NCBI GenBank assembly: GCA_017629095.1
Contig: JAGBXW010000088.1
Span: 1 to 49,209 of the forward strand
From: Treponema sp.
Lineage (GTDB): Bacteria > Spirochaetota > Spirochaetia > Treponematales > Treponemataceae
Direction: 5' to 3'
DNA: 49,209 bases
Part shown: positions 41,187 to 49,209 of the stretch, one piece after another
How positions within the stretch are numbered: the stretch's first letter is position 1
Layout of the letters: every line of letters starts with the position of its first letter
Notes under the pieces: model-generated
The model's input: only the letters and a program-made list of their open reading frames with translations
Databases searched by the model: none
What the model was told of the DNA's origin: nothing
Translations under genes and position numbers: made by a program

Positions 41187-42312
41187 TGTATTGTCAGGAA
41201 TCGAACGAGATTTAGTAATATCATATCTATGTGATTGCAATGTACCATTTTCTCTCATACAAAATCAAAACCTAGACAGGATTTTTTCTTTTGTCACAGG
41301 CCAAGGTGGAGTAAGAATCCTGCCTGAGGGAATTATTTTATTTAGTGATGCCGATGTTTTACCACAAGAAATCATAGGAACACAAGTAACTCTGAGATTT
41401 TATTTTAAAAAACTCGGCCTGTCATTTTCTAGTTTAGTTTCCTGTACAAAATCAGGAGCCCTTGCTTTAGTAGTTCCTAGAGAAATTTTACGAATTGCAG
41501 ATTTGGAAGAAAATACTGGTACAGGTTTTTCCTGTAATGTATTTTTAGGTGAAGCCTTTAGTGGCCAGCGACTGGTCTGTTCTTTGCGGGATGGCTATCC
41601 CTTATTCATGCCCTGGATGTGGCGTTGCCTACCAGAAAATCCAGACAGCCAATTATCTGGACGATTACGTGGACTCTGTGGTGCAACTCCAGTTGATACT
41701 CCTTCTCTAATACGAGATAAACTTGTTGCTACCGGCAAAGCACTTTTAGTCACTGCCGGATGGGTACAGCCTGGCATGATTTTACCCTTTGACGGATGCA
41801 TTACCTCCCGTGATATGGTGGGAGAATTAGAGTTATTGGATAGTCTTGCTCAATTAAAGAGTGGATTTTACTTTGCCTGCGGCCATCAAGAAAATAATCG
41901 AAATAGCCAAGCCCAAGTCTATTGCATTGAAGGGATTTCATCTTCAGAAGATCTTGTAAAAATCCTTCCCCTCATACCAGTATGTCGCTATCTTGCTGAA
42001 CCCCAGGATAATTTTCCTCCACCAGCATTGTTGGATAGAATGCAACCCCTTGAATTGCTCTATCTCAGCAGTGCAGAAATTATTTTTGCTACACAAAAAG
42101 GGCTTTTTCCATTGCAACAAGAAGTCCGTTATTCCTTATTGTTGCAAATCCCTTTTAATACCCTTCGTCGTACCATTACAGTAGATTGTTTTGTGTCTAC
42201 TATTTTCGAAGGTGATGACGGCAGAACCTGTGCCCTCTGTCGTTTAGAAAATCTCAAAGCAGAAGACCAGCGTTTCCTCTTTGAATCCTTGAATAATAGT
42301 CGCTTTCTATAG
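41179..42312 (+). CDS. Unknown protein, possibly with PilZ-like domains
   Basis: 377 aa from the ATG at 41179, which overlaps the lipoprotein stop. It is soluble, with no membrane segment. Two beta-rich stretches look PilZ-like: VTLRFYFKKLGLSF... near 70 and VRYSLLLQIPFNTLRRTITVDCF near 320. The Arg residues expected of a c-di-GMP-binding PilZ motif (RxxxR) are not clear, so binding is doubtful. No better match is recognised. Confidence 0.5.
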   Translation: MNDVLSGIERDLVISYLCDCNVPFSLIQNQNLDRIFSFVTGQGGVRILPEGIILFSDADVLPQEIIGTQVTLRFYFKKLGLSFSSLVSCTKSGALALVVPREILRIADLEENTGTGFSCNVFLGEAFSGQRLVCSLRDGYPLFMPWMWRCLPENPDSQLSGRLRGLCGATPVDTPSLIRDKLVATGKALLVTAGWVQPGMILPFDGCITSRDMVGELELLDSLAQLKSGFYFACGHQENNRNSQAQVYCIEGISSSEDLVKILPLIPVCRYLAEPQDNFPPPALLDRMQPLELLYLSSAEIIFATQKGLFPLQQEVRYSLLLQIPFNTLRRTITVDCFVSTIFEGDDGRTCALCRLENLKAEDQRFLFESLNNSRFL

Positions 42313-42337
42313 AGCATTTTGTAGGGATTTGAAAAAA

Positions 42338-42362
42338 GTTAGCAAAAGCTAAATTTTTTTTT
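42338..42362 (+). terminator. Rho-independent terminator after the unknown gene
   Basis: TTAGC aaaa GCTAA followed by a run of nine T, about 25 bp after the stop. Confidence 0.8.
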
Positions 42363-42371
42363 GATTTTTCC

Positions 42372-42400
42372 TTGATTTCTGCGTGTATATTTATTATATT
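42372..42400 (+). promoter_or_regulatory. Promoter of the superoxide reductase gene
   Basis: TTGATT (42372-42377), a 17-nt spacer and TATATT (42395-42400), about 55 bp before the ATG at 42457. Confidence 0.55.
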
Positions 42401-42456
42401 TATACTATCAAAATAATTTGATTTTTATCACATTTTTTATATGGAGGTTTTTTATT

Positions 42457-42834
42457 ATGTGTGAGAATACAAAGTTCCTTTCTTGTGGTGACTGCAAAGC
42501 AGTTCTGTTCCGTCTTCCTGGAGATTTCCCTGGAGCACCTGAGGGAGTTAAGGCTCTCGAAGCTGGTGTAACTGATGCTGCAAAGGAAAAGCACATTCCT
42601 GTAGCTAAGGTTGAAGGAAACAAGGTTACTGTTGTTGTAGGTAGCGTGGAGCATCCTCAGACAGAAGAGCACCACATTAGCTTCATCTTGTTGGAGACCA
42701 ACATGGGAATCCAGAGCCGCACATTGGCTCACGACGGAAAGCCTGAGGCTACATTCTTGTTGCAGGATGGCGAAAAGGCTATCGCTGTTTACGAGATGTG
42801 CAATCTCCACGGATTGTGGAAGGTTGATCTCTAA
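42457..42834 (+). CDS. Superoxide reductase (desulfoferrodoxin/neelaredoxin, class III)
   Basis: 125 aa. The start is set by GGAGG nine bases upstream. It reduces superoxide to peroxide at a mononuclear iron with four His and one Cys. Visible ligands are His46 in EKHIP, His66 in VEHPQ, His72 in EEHHI, and Cys115 with His118 in CNLHGLW. The lysine next to His46 matches the catalytic Lys of the family. The N-terminus keeps only part of the desulforedoxin Cys set (Cys2, Cys10, Cys13), like class III enzymes such as the T. pallidum protein. Confidence 0.9.
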   Translation: MCENTKFLSCGDCKAVLFRLPGDFPGAPEGVKALEAGVTDAAKEKHIPVAKVEGNKVTVVVGSVEHPQTEEHHISFILLETNMGIQSRTLAHDGKPEATFLLQDGEKAIAVYEMCNLHGLWKVDL

Positions 42835-42890
42835 TTAGCTTTGTTTTTCAAGCTACAGCTGCGGCTCACTTAATTTAGTTGGCCAAAAGC

Positions 42891-42940
42891 AAAAAAACCT
42901 GGGAAATCATCCTTTAAAGGAGTGATATCTCAGGTTTTTT
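42891..42940. terminator. Bidirectional terminator between superoxide reductase and permease genes
   Basis: AAAAAACCTGGGAAATCA against TGATATCTCAGGTTTTTT forms a long stem with an A-run on one side and a T-run on the other, so it can end both convergent transcripts. Confidence 0.85.
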
Positions 42941-43021
42941 CATTTTAAACAGAATGCTTGTAAGTCCAAATAGCATCTTCCTACCAAGATACCATTCAGA
43001 CCTAGGGAGCATCTTATACAA

Positions 43022-44113
43022 CTATTCAGATTCCTTGTGAAGAATGTGTTTTGATTCAGTAGGTGGTTTTGAACCCATAAAGATTGATAAGGGCTGCAAA
43101 AAGCTGATATTTTCGCAGATAATTTTAAGAATTACCATCATGGGAACGGCAAGAATCATTCCCAAAAAGCCCCACAACCAACCCCATACCGACAAAGATA
43201 TGATGATGATAAAGGGTGAAAGCCCCAGATTACGCCCCTGAACCTTTGGCTCTACAAAGTTACCCAGAATCATGTTTACAGCCAGCATCAAAAAACCAAC
43301 CCAAATAACAGGCCCTGGTTTGGGCCAGAATTGAATCAAGGCAAAGAAGGTAGTTAATACTCCAGAAATAATGGAACCGAAGTTTGGAATAAAATTCAAG
43401 ATAAAGGCAAGGAAGCCCCAGATGATGGGAAAATCCAGATTTACCACCCAAGTACCAAGAAATACGAAGATTCCTGTCAAAAGGGAGATAAAAAACTTTA
43501 CAGAAATATATTTTGTTACCTGCTGAATAATATCCCGCATAATGAGGGTAATCCGTCCTGGAGACTTACCATCAAGGGCCGCAATGGCCTTTGCTTTGAA
43601 CAAGCCCATCTCCATCAGCAAGAAAACAACAAAGAGAGCAACCACCGTAAGGTTTCGTGCAAAGGTAATGAGGTTGTTGGAAAAACTTACGGCCATACTT
43701 TGAATGGCATTCCGCACTCCTAACTGGTTCCAAAGATTGTTGAACAAGCTCAAATCACTATCGTAGGGCAGATTAAAAATCCCAGCTACCGCTACGTATA
43801 TGGTAAGAAATCGCTCTTCATACTTTGGATAGAGGGTTAAAATTGCCTTTGAACTTGATACTAACAATGTACCGATGAAAAAAATCAGTACAAAGAGTAG
43901 CAAAAAGATAATGATAATGCCCAGTATGGTGGGAATACGAAACTTTGTATGGAGTGTATTGATTACAGGATGGAAAACAAGCCCAAGGAATATAGCCACG
44001 GTAATTGGCAATACCACTTCCGCCGTCAGTTTTAGTACGGTTCCTACAGCAATAATACCAATACAAAGGAGGATGTAAAATATTCCCTTGGTGTAGTTCA
44101 CCTTGTCGCTCAT
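43022..44113 (-). CDS. AI-2E-type transporter (PerM/YhhT family)
   Basis: 363 aa. There are two hydrophobic hairpins at the N-terminus, a soluble middle and a C-terminal bundle with the family segments DFPIIWGFLAFILNFIPNFGSIISG and VEPKVQGRNLGLSPFIIIISL. The family name comes from AI-2 export; some members are Na+/H+ antiporters. It starts 15 bases after serS and is probably cotranscribed. Confidence 0.88.
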   Translation of the reverse strand: MSDKVNYTKGIFYILLCIGIIAVGTVLKLTAEVVLPITVAIFLGLVFHPVINTLHTKFRIPTILGIIIIFLLLFVLIFFIGTLLVSSSKAILTLYPKYEERFLTIYVAVAGIFNLPYDSDLSLFNNLWNQLGVRNAIQSMAVSFSNNLITFARNLTVVALFVVFLLMEMGLFKAKAIAALDGKSPGRITLIMRDIIQQVTKYISVKFFISLLTGIFVFLGTWVVNLDFPIIWGFLAFILNFIPNFGSIISGVLTTFFALIQFWPKPGPVIWVGFLMLAVNMILGNFVEPKVQGRNLGLSPFIIIISLSVWGWLWGFLGMILAVPMMVILKIICENISFLQPLSIFMGSKPPTESKHILHKESE

Positions 44114-44128
44114 TTTCCAGCTCCTACT

Positions 44129-45403
44129 TTAGCGTGAAATTTTGTCAAATCCACAGAATGGAACAAGTGCCTGTGGTACAGTAATGGAACCATCCTCGTC
44201 CTGATAATTTTCCAAGATAGCCACTAAGGCACGAGAAACAGCTACGGCAGTACCGTTCAGCATGTGAACAAAGCGATTTTTTCCGTCACTGTCCTTAAAG
44301 CGAACGTTCAAACGGCGGGCCTGGAAGTCGGTACAGTTAGAAGTTGAAGTAACCTCTCCCCAGTCTCCATTTTCACCACGACCAGGCATCCAGGCTTCCA
44401 AGTCCCACTTGCGGTAGGCTGGTGCACCTAAATCTCCAGTACAGGTATCTACTACACGGAAGGGAATGCCAAGACCAGTAAAGATTTCTTCTTCGATAAG
44501 ACGAAGCTTTTCGTGAATCTCATCAGACTGCTCTGGCAAGCAATAAACGAACATTTCCAGCTTGGTGAACTGGTGCACTCGGTACAAGCCCTTGGAGAAC
44601 TGGCCTGCAGCACCAGCTTCACGACGGAAACAGTGAGAAAGTCCGCAGTAGTAAAGGGGAAGCTTTTCTTTGCTTAAAATTTCCCCAGCGTGATATCCAC
44701 CCAAGGTGATTTCAGCGGTGGCAACAAGACAGGCCTTTTCATCTTCTAGTGCATATACGTTGGACTCATTTCCACGGGGATTGAAGCCAATTCCATGGAG
44801 GATTTCTTCACGAGCCACGTCGGGAGTGATAAAGGGAGTAAAACCATGCTTTCTCAGAATATTCATGGCATACATAATGAGAGCCTGCTCCAAGAAAACA
44901 GCCTCGTTTTTAAGATAGTAGAATTTATTTCCGGAAACCTTTGTGGCAGCGTCAAAGTCTACTAAATCAAGATCCTGAGCCAACTGAACGTGATCCTTTG
45001 GCTTAAAATTAAAGACAGTAGGAGTCCCTACCCGCTTTACTTCAGGATTATCAGTATCAAGAACTCCCACAGGGGCATCAGGGTGAGCCATGTTGGGAAT
45101 CTTTCGTCCTTCTGTTTCCAGCTGCTGTTCCAGCTCATTGAGGGTTTTCTCGCAAGAGGCAATCTCATCCTTAATGGCCTTTCCCTCATCGATGAGTCGA
45201 TTTCGCTCCTCTGGCTCCAACTTGGCCTTCATGGCCTTGGCATTATCGTTACGCTTCTGCTGCAGAGCCTGTACCTGAGTCACTAAAGCTGTCCGCTTGT
45301 CAAAAAGTTCCACAACCAAATCGGCATCGGCATTCATATTGCGATTGGCAATATTTTCCTTCACTGCCTGGATATTTTCCTTGATAAATCTATAGTCCAA
45401 CAT
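44129..45403 (-). CDS. serS: Seryl-tRNA synthetase
   Basis: 424 aa from the ATG at 45403. An N-terminal coiled coil (about 30-100) is followed by a class II core with motif 2 FRREAGAAGQFSKGLYRVHQFTKLE and motif 3 near the end (NGTAVAVSRALVAILEN). It charges tRNA-Ser. The ATG lies seven bases after a TATTAT box, so the mRNA should be leaderless. A longer N-terminal frame exists but would start inside the promoter. Confidence 0.95.
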   Translation of the reverse strand: MLDYRFIKENIQAVKENIANRNMNADADLVVELFDKRTALVTQVQALQQKRNDNAKAMKAKLEPEERNRLIDEGKAIKDEIASCEKTLNELEQQLETEGRKIPNMAHPDAPVGVLDTDNPEVKRVGTPTVFNFKPKDHVQLAQDLDLVDFDAATKVSGNKFYYLKNEAVFLEQALIMYAMNILRKHGFTPFITPDVAREEILHGIGFNPRGNESNVYALEDEKACLVATAEITLGGYHAGEILSKEKLPLYYCGLSHCFRREAGAAGQFSKGLYRVHQFTKLEMFVYCLPEQSDEIHEKLRLIEEEIFTGLGIPFRVVDTCTGDLGAPAYRKWDLEAWMPGRGENGDWGEVTSTSNCTDFQARRLNVRFKDSDGKNRFVHMLNGTAVAVSRALVAILENYQDEDGSITVPQALVPFCGFDKISR

Positions 45404-45410
45404 ACCATAT

Positions 45411-45416
45411 ATAATA
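45411..45416 (-). promoter_or_regulatory. -10 box of serS, seven bases from the ATG
   Basis: TATTAT on the minus strand (45416-45411), then seven bases (ATATGGT) and ATG. No ribosome-binding site is present. Confidence 0.55.
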
Positions 45417-45489
45417 CAGAGGTAACAGACTTTTTTCAAGTTATGGATAAAATCTCACGGAAAAAGAGAAAAATGAGGGAGAATCACTG

Positions 45490-45518
45490 TTGTACGCCAG
45501 TTAAAAAAAGAGTATGCT
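45490..45518 (+). promoter_or_regulatory. Promoter of the anion permease gene; apparently leaderless
   Basis: TTGTAC (45490-45495), a 17-nt spacer and TATGCT (45513-45518), then seven bases (AGCCACC) and the ATG at 45526. It is divergent from the serS promoter. Confidence 0.6.
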
Positions 45519-45525
45519 AGCCACC

Positions 45526-46671
45526 ATGAAATTTCTTGCTTGGCTAAAAAAAGATTTTGTGCTGGTGGCAGCCCTAGCATTAGCGGTCATCTCGCTTTGT
45601 GTAGTAAAACCTTCTGTTGAATTGGTTGTGTCGGCTATTGATTTTAAGGTGCTTGCCCTCCTCTTTTGCCTTATGCTGGTAATTCAAGCCTTTCGTACCA
45701 CCAATCTACTTGATTATATTGCGGTGCGATTGCTGGGGATCTGTAAAACCACAAGACTACTCTATTTTATCTTAGTTTTTTTAGTGTTCTTTATTTCCAT
45801 GGTTATTACCAATGATGTGGCTTTGCTGACCTTTGTTCCCCTAACCATTTTAGTATGCCAAAAGCGAAATATTCCTGCAGGCACCCTAGTGGTTTTGGAA
45901 ACAATTGCCGCGAATCTTGGCTCCAGCCTCACTCCCATGGGAAATCCCCAGAACCTGTTTTTATATTCGTTTTATAATTTTTCTACCAAGGAATTCTTTT
46001 CTGCCACCTTGATTATTGGAGCTGCTTCTGGAGTACTTTTGACAGTTGTTTTGCTGCTGGTGGGAGGTAACAAGAAATCTTCTTCTACAGAAGTGATGCC
46101 AGAGCTTACTTCAATGGGTGAAACCCAGGTTCCTGCGGTAAAAAAAGATTTTCGTTTTTGGCTCTATGTGGTGGCCTTTGTTCTTTCTTTACTGACAGTG
46201 TTTCGATTGGTGGATTATAGAATCACCTTGGTGGTGGTGATTTTTATAGCTGCAATTTGCAATTCCCGTCTCTTATTTATGGTAGATTATGGACTTTTAG
46301 GAACATTTTTAGGATTTTTTGTCTTTGTAGGTTGTATTTCCTCTGTTCCAGCGGTGGCAGATTTGATTTCAAAATCCATGGTTTCGCCCTTGGCCACCTA
46401 CATAACAGGAATTGCAACGAGCCAAGTTATTAGCAATGTCCCAGCCAGTCTGCTTTTAAGTGGATTTGCCAATTACGGAAAGGAATTGCTTTTAGCAGTA
46501 AACGTGGGCGGCCTTGGCACCTTAATTGCAAGCCTAGCTAGTGTGATTTCCTTCAATATTTATCGCAATTCCACTGCAAGCTGCTGTAAGGAAAGCTTTA
46601 TGGCTCGATTCACAGGATACAACCTACTGTTTTTGGCAGTGCTGGCACCTGTGGTATGGGTGTTTCTTTAG
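45526..46671 (+). CDS. SLC13/ArsB-type anion permease
   Basis: 381 aa from the ATG at 45526. About ten hydrophobic segments are present. The family core MVITNDVALLTFVPLTILV and the Asn/Gly-rich SSLTPMGNPQNLFLY match CitM/ArsB/YbiR-like permeases. A short charged loop (about 182-205) splits the halves. The substrate is unknown; no arsenic genes are nearby. The stop at 46671 lies right at the terminal hairpin of mosaic repeat locus 2. Confidence 0.8.
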   Translation: MKFLAWLKKDFVLVAALALAVISLCVVKPSVELVVSAIDFKVLALLFCLMLVIQAFRTTNLLDYIAVRLLGICKTTRLLYFILVFLVFFISMVITNDVALLTFVPLTILVCQKRNIPAGTLVVLETIAANLGSSLTPMGNPQNLFLYSFYNFSTKEFFSATLIIGAASGVLLTVVLLLVGGNKKSSSTEVMPELTSMGETQVPAVKKDFRFWLYVVAFVLSLLTVFRLVDYRITLVVVIFIAAICNSRLLFMVDYGLLGTFLGFFVFVGCISSVPAVADLISKSMVSPLATYITGIATSQVISNVPASLLLSGFANYGKELLLAVNVGGLGTLIASLASVISFNIYRNSTASCCKESFMARFTGYNLLFLAVLAPVVWVFL

Positions 46672-46931
46672 GGGGAGGAAACCCCTCTACTCGGAAGCGG
46701 GGTTTTCCGCACTTTTGCGGGGCAAAAGTGAGACTCGCTAAAATCGCTCAATATATCGCGATTTTCCGGCTTACAGCCGTCGTTCCCTACCTAAAACCCC
46801 ATCCTTCCCCAGCACCGCTTAGGGGCTCCTTCAGGCGGTTTCGCAGGAGCTCAACCGAGACTCGCTAAAGTTGCTGCGCCACTCGCAACTTTCCCAGCCT
46901 AACGGCTGGTCGCTCCCTACCTAAGAACCCT
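46671..46931 (-). repeat. Modular hairpin repeat, locus 2 (two AGCGAGTCTC modules plus a linker)
   Basis: Read on the minus strand from 46931: entry block CTAGGGTTCTTAGGTAGGG, module 46917-46857 (CAGCC hairpin, AAAGTTGC/GCAACTTT hairpin, AGCGAGTCTC), a linker with CCCCTAAGCGGTGCTGGGG, module 46787-46730 (GGCTG hairpin, AAAATCGC/GCGATTTT hairpin, AGCGAGTCTC), and the terminal hairpin with CTTCCGAGTAGAGGGG. Both modules match locus 1 modules closely. It lies 30-40 bp beyond element C, downstream of its leftward TATACT. Confidence 0.8.
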
Positions 46932-46966
46932 AGAAGAAAAATCACTAGAACCACTCCTCGATTCAA

Positions 46967-47113
46967 AGTATAGCCCAATAAACGAAAGAGTTAGTGGAGA
47001 AAGCTAGGGGGGCACCTACTGACGCCGCCCTCTGAACGTAGTGAAGTGTAAGGCGGCAGTGGGTTCCCTAGCTTTCTCCACCGCTTTTAATTTCATTGAA
47101 CCTATGCTATACT
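46967..47113. repeat. Element C: hairpin promoter element with terminal inverted repeats
   Basis: Outward TATACT boxes lie at 47108-47113 (+) and 46972-46967 (-), inside end sequences that match elements A and B. The core stem arms are 46994-47009 and 47066-47081 (16 bp, perfect), with an inner GCCGCC/GGCGGC stem and a loop like that of element B. About 36 bases at the gene-proximal end are identical to element A. Confidence 0.8.
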
Positions 47114-47119
47114 GACCCC

Positions 47120-48103
47120 ATGGGAAACTCAACTAAGAAGTCTAGTAGTAAAACTACTGCAAAGAAGGCTACTTCAAGCAAATCTCGTAAGAAGCAGCAG
47201 AAGAAGTCTGGTGGCTTTGTTGCCATCCTTTGTATCGTGATTGTTGTGGTGGGCCTTCTCTATCTTTTTGGTCCACGGGAAACAATGATTCATTTGGTGT
47301 ATGAATACACAGGTATTGTCCTGCCAGAAGCCCTCCCTTGGGAATACAAGGATTCAGTGGTGGTAGAGGATTCTGAAAGAGCAACTCCACAGCTAGCAGG
47401 AGATTTGCCCCAGGGACTTGAAATTCCCCTGTGTGCCCACAGCTCCGACAGCCATGAGATTCACGAGTATTTGGGATTCAGTCTCTGTTACCGTGAAAAA
47501 TACGAGCAGGCTGAATGGGTTGCTTACGAAATCAATACAGATGAGCTGGTAAAGGCTACCAATCGTACTGATGACTTTCGTCCTGACCCAAAGATTTCCA
47601 CTGGTTCTGCCACCTTGGCTGACTACAAGGGCTCTGGCTATGACCGAGGACACTTGGCTCCTGCTGCAGACCTGGCATATAGCAAAGAAACCATGAGTGA
47701 ATCCTTCTATATGAGTAATATGAGTCCCCAGACTGGTGGCTTGAATCGTGGTGTTTGGAAGGATTTGGAAGCAGAGGTTCGAGAATGGACACAGGCTTTT
47801 GGTAGCATTTATGTTATTAGTGGACCAGTTTTGGAAAAGGACAGCTATCCCACCATTGGGGAAAACAAGGTAGCAGTTCCAGAATACTACTACAAGGTGC
47901 TTTTTGCTCCCGAAGGAAAGGATGGCAAGCCTGAAATGATTGCCTTCTTAATGCCCAACGAAAAGCTCAAGGAAGATTATTTTGCCTTTGTTGTTCCTGT
48001 AGATGAGGTTGAAGTACGAACAGGCTTAGACTTCTTCCATAGCCTAGACAAGGCATCTCAGGATGCACTGGAAGCTCGTTCTAATCCAGAAGCCTGGCAA
48101 TAA
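47120..48103 (+). CDS. DNA/RNA non-specific endonuclease (NUC1 type), membrane-anchored
   Basis: 327 aa from the ATG at 47120, six bases after the TATACT of element C, so leaderless. A Lys/Ser-rich N-terminus is followed by one hydrophobic segment (about 35-52). The nuclease domain has the catalytic DRGHLAPAAD (about 175-184) and the metal-binding Asn region MSNMSPQTGGLNRGVWKDLE. The family cleaves DNA and RNA with Mg2+. The anchor would place it outside the cytoplasm, perhaps for nucleotide scavenging. Confidence 0.87.
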   Translation: MGNSTKKSSSKTTAKKATSSKSRKKQQKKSGGFVAILCIVIVVVGLLYLFGPRETMIHLVYEYTGIVLPEALPWEYKDSVVVEDSERATPQLAGDLPQGLEIPLCAHSSDSHEIHEYLGFSLCYREKYEQAEWVAYEINTDELVKATNRTDDFRPDPKISTGSATLADYKGSGYDRGHLAPAADLAYSKETMSESFYMSNMSPQTGGLNRGVWKDLEAEVREWTQAFGSIYVISGPVLEKDSYPTIGENKVAVPEYYYKVLFAPEGKDGKPEMIAFLMPNEKLKEDYFAFVVPVDEVEVRTGLDFFHSLDKASQDALEARSNPEAWQ

Positions 48104-48123
48104 ATCACAACACTGGAGTCTGC

Positions 48124-49050
48124 ATGAAAAAGGATACGTCTCATTTTGCAACTGAAGAAAAAACTAAGATTGGTAACCCAACTCACCATGGCTCCAGTTT
48201 CCACTTTAAACCCGTAGGAAGCTCAAGTGCTTCCTCTCACAAAAATCTCCATCTGAAAAGTCATATTTGCGACCATCACGGTTGCACCCGTTGCCAGGAG
48301 CGTCATCCAAATCAGCGTTCTCACCATGTGTGTTGTACCAAAATACAAGATCTTTGTGTCACCTCAGCTTCTGGCCCTATCCTAGACAAGGTAAACCTTC
48401 ACATTCATTGTGGAGAGCTTACAGCCATCATCGGCCGTAATGGAGCAGGAAAAACAACCTTCTTCAAGACATTGTTGGGAGAGATTCCTCATACTGGAGA
48501 AATCCACTTTATGAAGGATAGCTGTGCCTGTACCTCCAGCCCTCGCTTTGGCTACGTACCTCAGCAGCTGGCAGTGGATGCCAATAGTCCTGTCTCTGTC
48601 AGTGATTTGGTGCTTGCAAGCCTAACCCGCCGTCCTGTGTGGCTTCCTCCTCGCAAAAAAGATTTGGAGCTAGTTCAGCAAGTTTTATCCATTACTCAAG
48701 TAGAGGCCCTAGCCCGTCGTCGTGTGTGCGATTTATCTGGAGGAGAACTTCAGCGAGTTATGCTGGCGTTGGCAATTCATCCGGTGCCTGATATCCTGCT
48801 TTTGGACGAGCCTGTTTCTGGTGTTGACCGAGCAGGACTTTCCATGTTCTATCAGCTAGTATCAGATTTGCGGCACACCCACGACATTACCATCCTGCTG
48901 ATTTCCCACGACCTAGACTTGGTGGCTCGCCATGCAAACAAGGTGGTGATTCTAGACAAGACCATTGTGGCAGAGGGATTGCCTCAGGAAGTGTACAGCA
49001 CGCAAGCCTTCCGTAATATTTTTGGTGAACAAGGAGCCTGTTATCTATGA
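48124..49050 (+). CDS. znuC: Zinc/manganese-type ABC importer, ATPase, with His/Cys-rich N-terminus
   Basis: 308 aa. The ATPase core begins near residue 73, with Walker A GRNGAGKT (104-111), signature LSGGELQRV and Walker B ILLLDEPVSG. The first 70 residues, absent from ordinary ZnuC/MntB proteins, are rich in His and Cys (ICDHHGCTRCQER...SHHVCC) and look like a metal-binding segment. A GGAG site precedes the ATG. The next gene overlaps by 4 bp. The zinc assignment is an inference from family and the His/Cys tail. Confidence 0.82.
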   Translation: MKKDTSHFATEEKTKIGNPTHHGSSFHFKPVGSSSASSHKNLHLKSHICDHHGCTRCQERHPNQRSHHVCCTKIQDLCVTSASGPILDKVNLHIHCGELTAIIGRNGAGKTTFFKTLLGEIPHTGEIHFMKDSCACTSSPRFGYVPQQLAVDANSPVSVSDLVLASLTRRPVWLPPRKKDLELVQQVLSITQVEALARRRVCDLSGGELQRVMLALAIHPVPDILLLDEPVSGVDRAGLSMFYQLVSDLRHTHDITILLISHDLDLVARHANKVVILDKTIVAEGLPQEVYSTQAFRNIFGEQGACYL

Positions 49051-49209
49051 GTTTTTGGTATACCTTCATTGATACCATCCTTCCCTTTGGCTGGCTTGAA
49101 CCCAACTTTATGAAAAATGCCCTATTGGCAGTGCTGGTGGCAGCTCCCCTCTTTGGCACACTGGGAAGTTTTGTGGTATCCAACAAAATGTCTTTTTTTT
49201 CTGATGCCA
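49047..49209 (+). CDS. znuB: Zinc/manganese-type ABC importer, permease (partial, runs off the window)
   Basis: The first 54 codons of a membrane protein, MSFWYTFIDTILPFGWLEPN...ALLAVLVAAPLFGTLGSFVVSNKMSFFSDA, match the start of ZnuB/MntC-type permeases. Its ATG overlaps the ATPase stop (ATGA), which shows one operon. Confidence 0.85.
   Translation, partial: MSFWYTFIDTILPFGWLEPNFMKNALLAVLVAAPLFGTLGSFVVSNKMSFFSDA

Noticed and set aside
42129..42317. Minus-strand frames overlapping the unknown gene at 41179 and the superoxide reductase gene
   Set aside because: They are antisense to genes with clear starts and, for the reductase, clear family motifs; no ribosome sites support them.

Overview
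The window looks like a chromosomal segment of a host-associated spirochaete, most likely a Treponema. Supporting signs are a class III (neelaredoxin-type) superoxide reductase, a 412-residue PRPP synthetase, two lipoproteins with spirochaete-like lipoboxes, a BspA-type leucine-rich-repeat protein, an ato-type short-chain fatty acid/CoA-transferase operon, gatCAB, and a 12-G homopolymer near an outer-membrane protein gene. The genus is an inference; no rRNA or species marker is present.

Layout. 1-60: partial tRNA-Arg(TCT). 172-3851: heterodimeric ABC exporter. 4034-6680: small membrane protein, fossils of a type III restriction subunit and of another gene, and an LRR protein. 6916-9787: atoE-atoD-atoA operon (minus). 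10043-14273: PRPP synthetase, FGGY kinase, HAD phosphatase, a MazF-type toxin-antitoxin cassette between 20-bp direct repeats, and a J-domain protein. 14536-28005: type I restriction-modification island (hsdM, DUF1016 nuclease, hsdS, about 6.5 kb of cargo, hsdR). 28107-30558: yicC and murC (minus). 30559-35216: repeat elements, a lipoprotein, an outer-membrane barrel, a WYL regulator and a membrane protein. 35266-39581: gatC-gatA-gatB and an aminotransferase-like protein. 39664-42834: membrane protein, tRNA-Arg(CCT), lipoprotein, unknown protein, superoxide reductase. 43022-46671: AI-2E-type permease, serS, anion permease. 46672-47119: repeat elements. 47120-49209: NUC1-type nuclease and the start of a zinc/manganese ABC importer.

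The most interesting signal is non-coding. Three elements of about 140 bp (30566-30709, 34757-34892, 46967-47113) have terminal inverted repeats that contain outward-facing TATACT boxes. Their long hairpin cores have arms that differ in sequence between copies but stay self-complementary. Each lies directly against a gene whose ATG is only 6-7 nt from the -10 box. Beyond the other end of each, within about 40-210 bp, lies a second, modular family of hairpins with recurring AGCGAGTCTC boxes and a recurring terminal hairpin. Together they look like a composite element that could drive a gene on one side and a structured non-coding RNA on the other.

Seven genes appear to be leaderless, with a good -10 box 6-7 nt from the ATG and no Shine-Dalgarno. 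They coexist with many genes that have strong GGAGG sites. Gene 3' ends that include the stop codon are duplicated at three places (ABC exporter, HAD/toxin junction, yicC), which suggests a local habit of 3'-end duplication or insertion.

The type I island holds several probable defence genes between hsdS and hsdR: a HEPN-motif protein, a DUF6978/DUF1828-like pair, a broken RhuM gene, and an AAA ATPase with an RloB/TOPRIM-like partner (AbiL/Rlo-like). Its cargo is visibly more AT-rich than hsdM, hsdR and the flanking chromosome.
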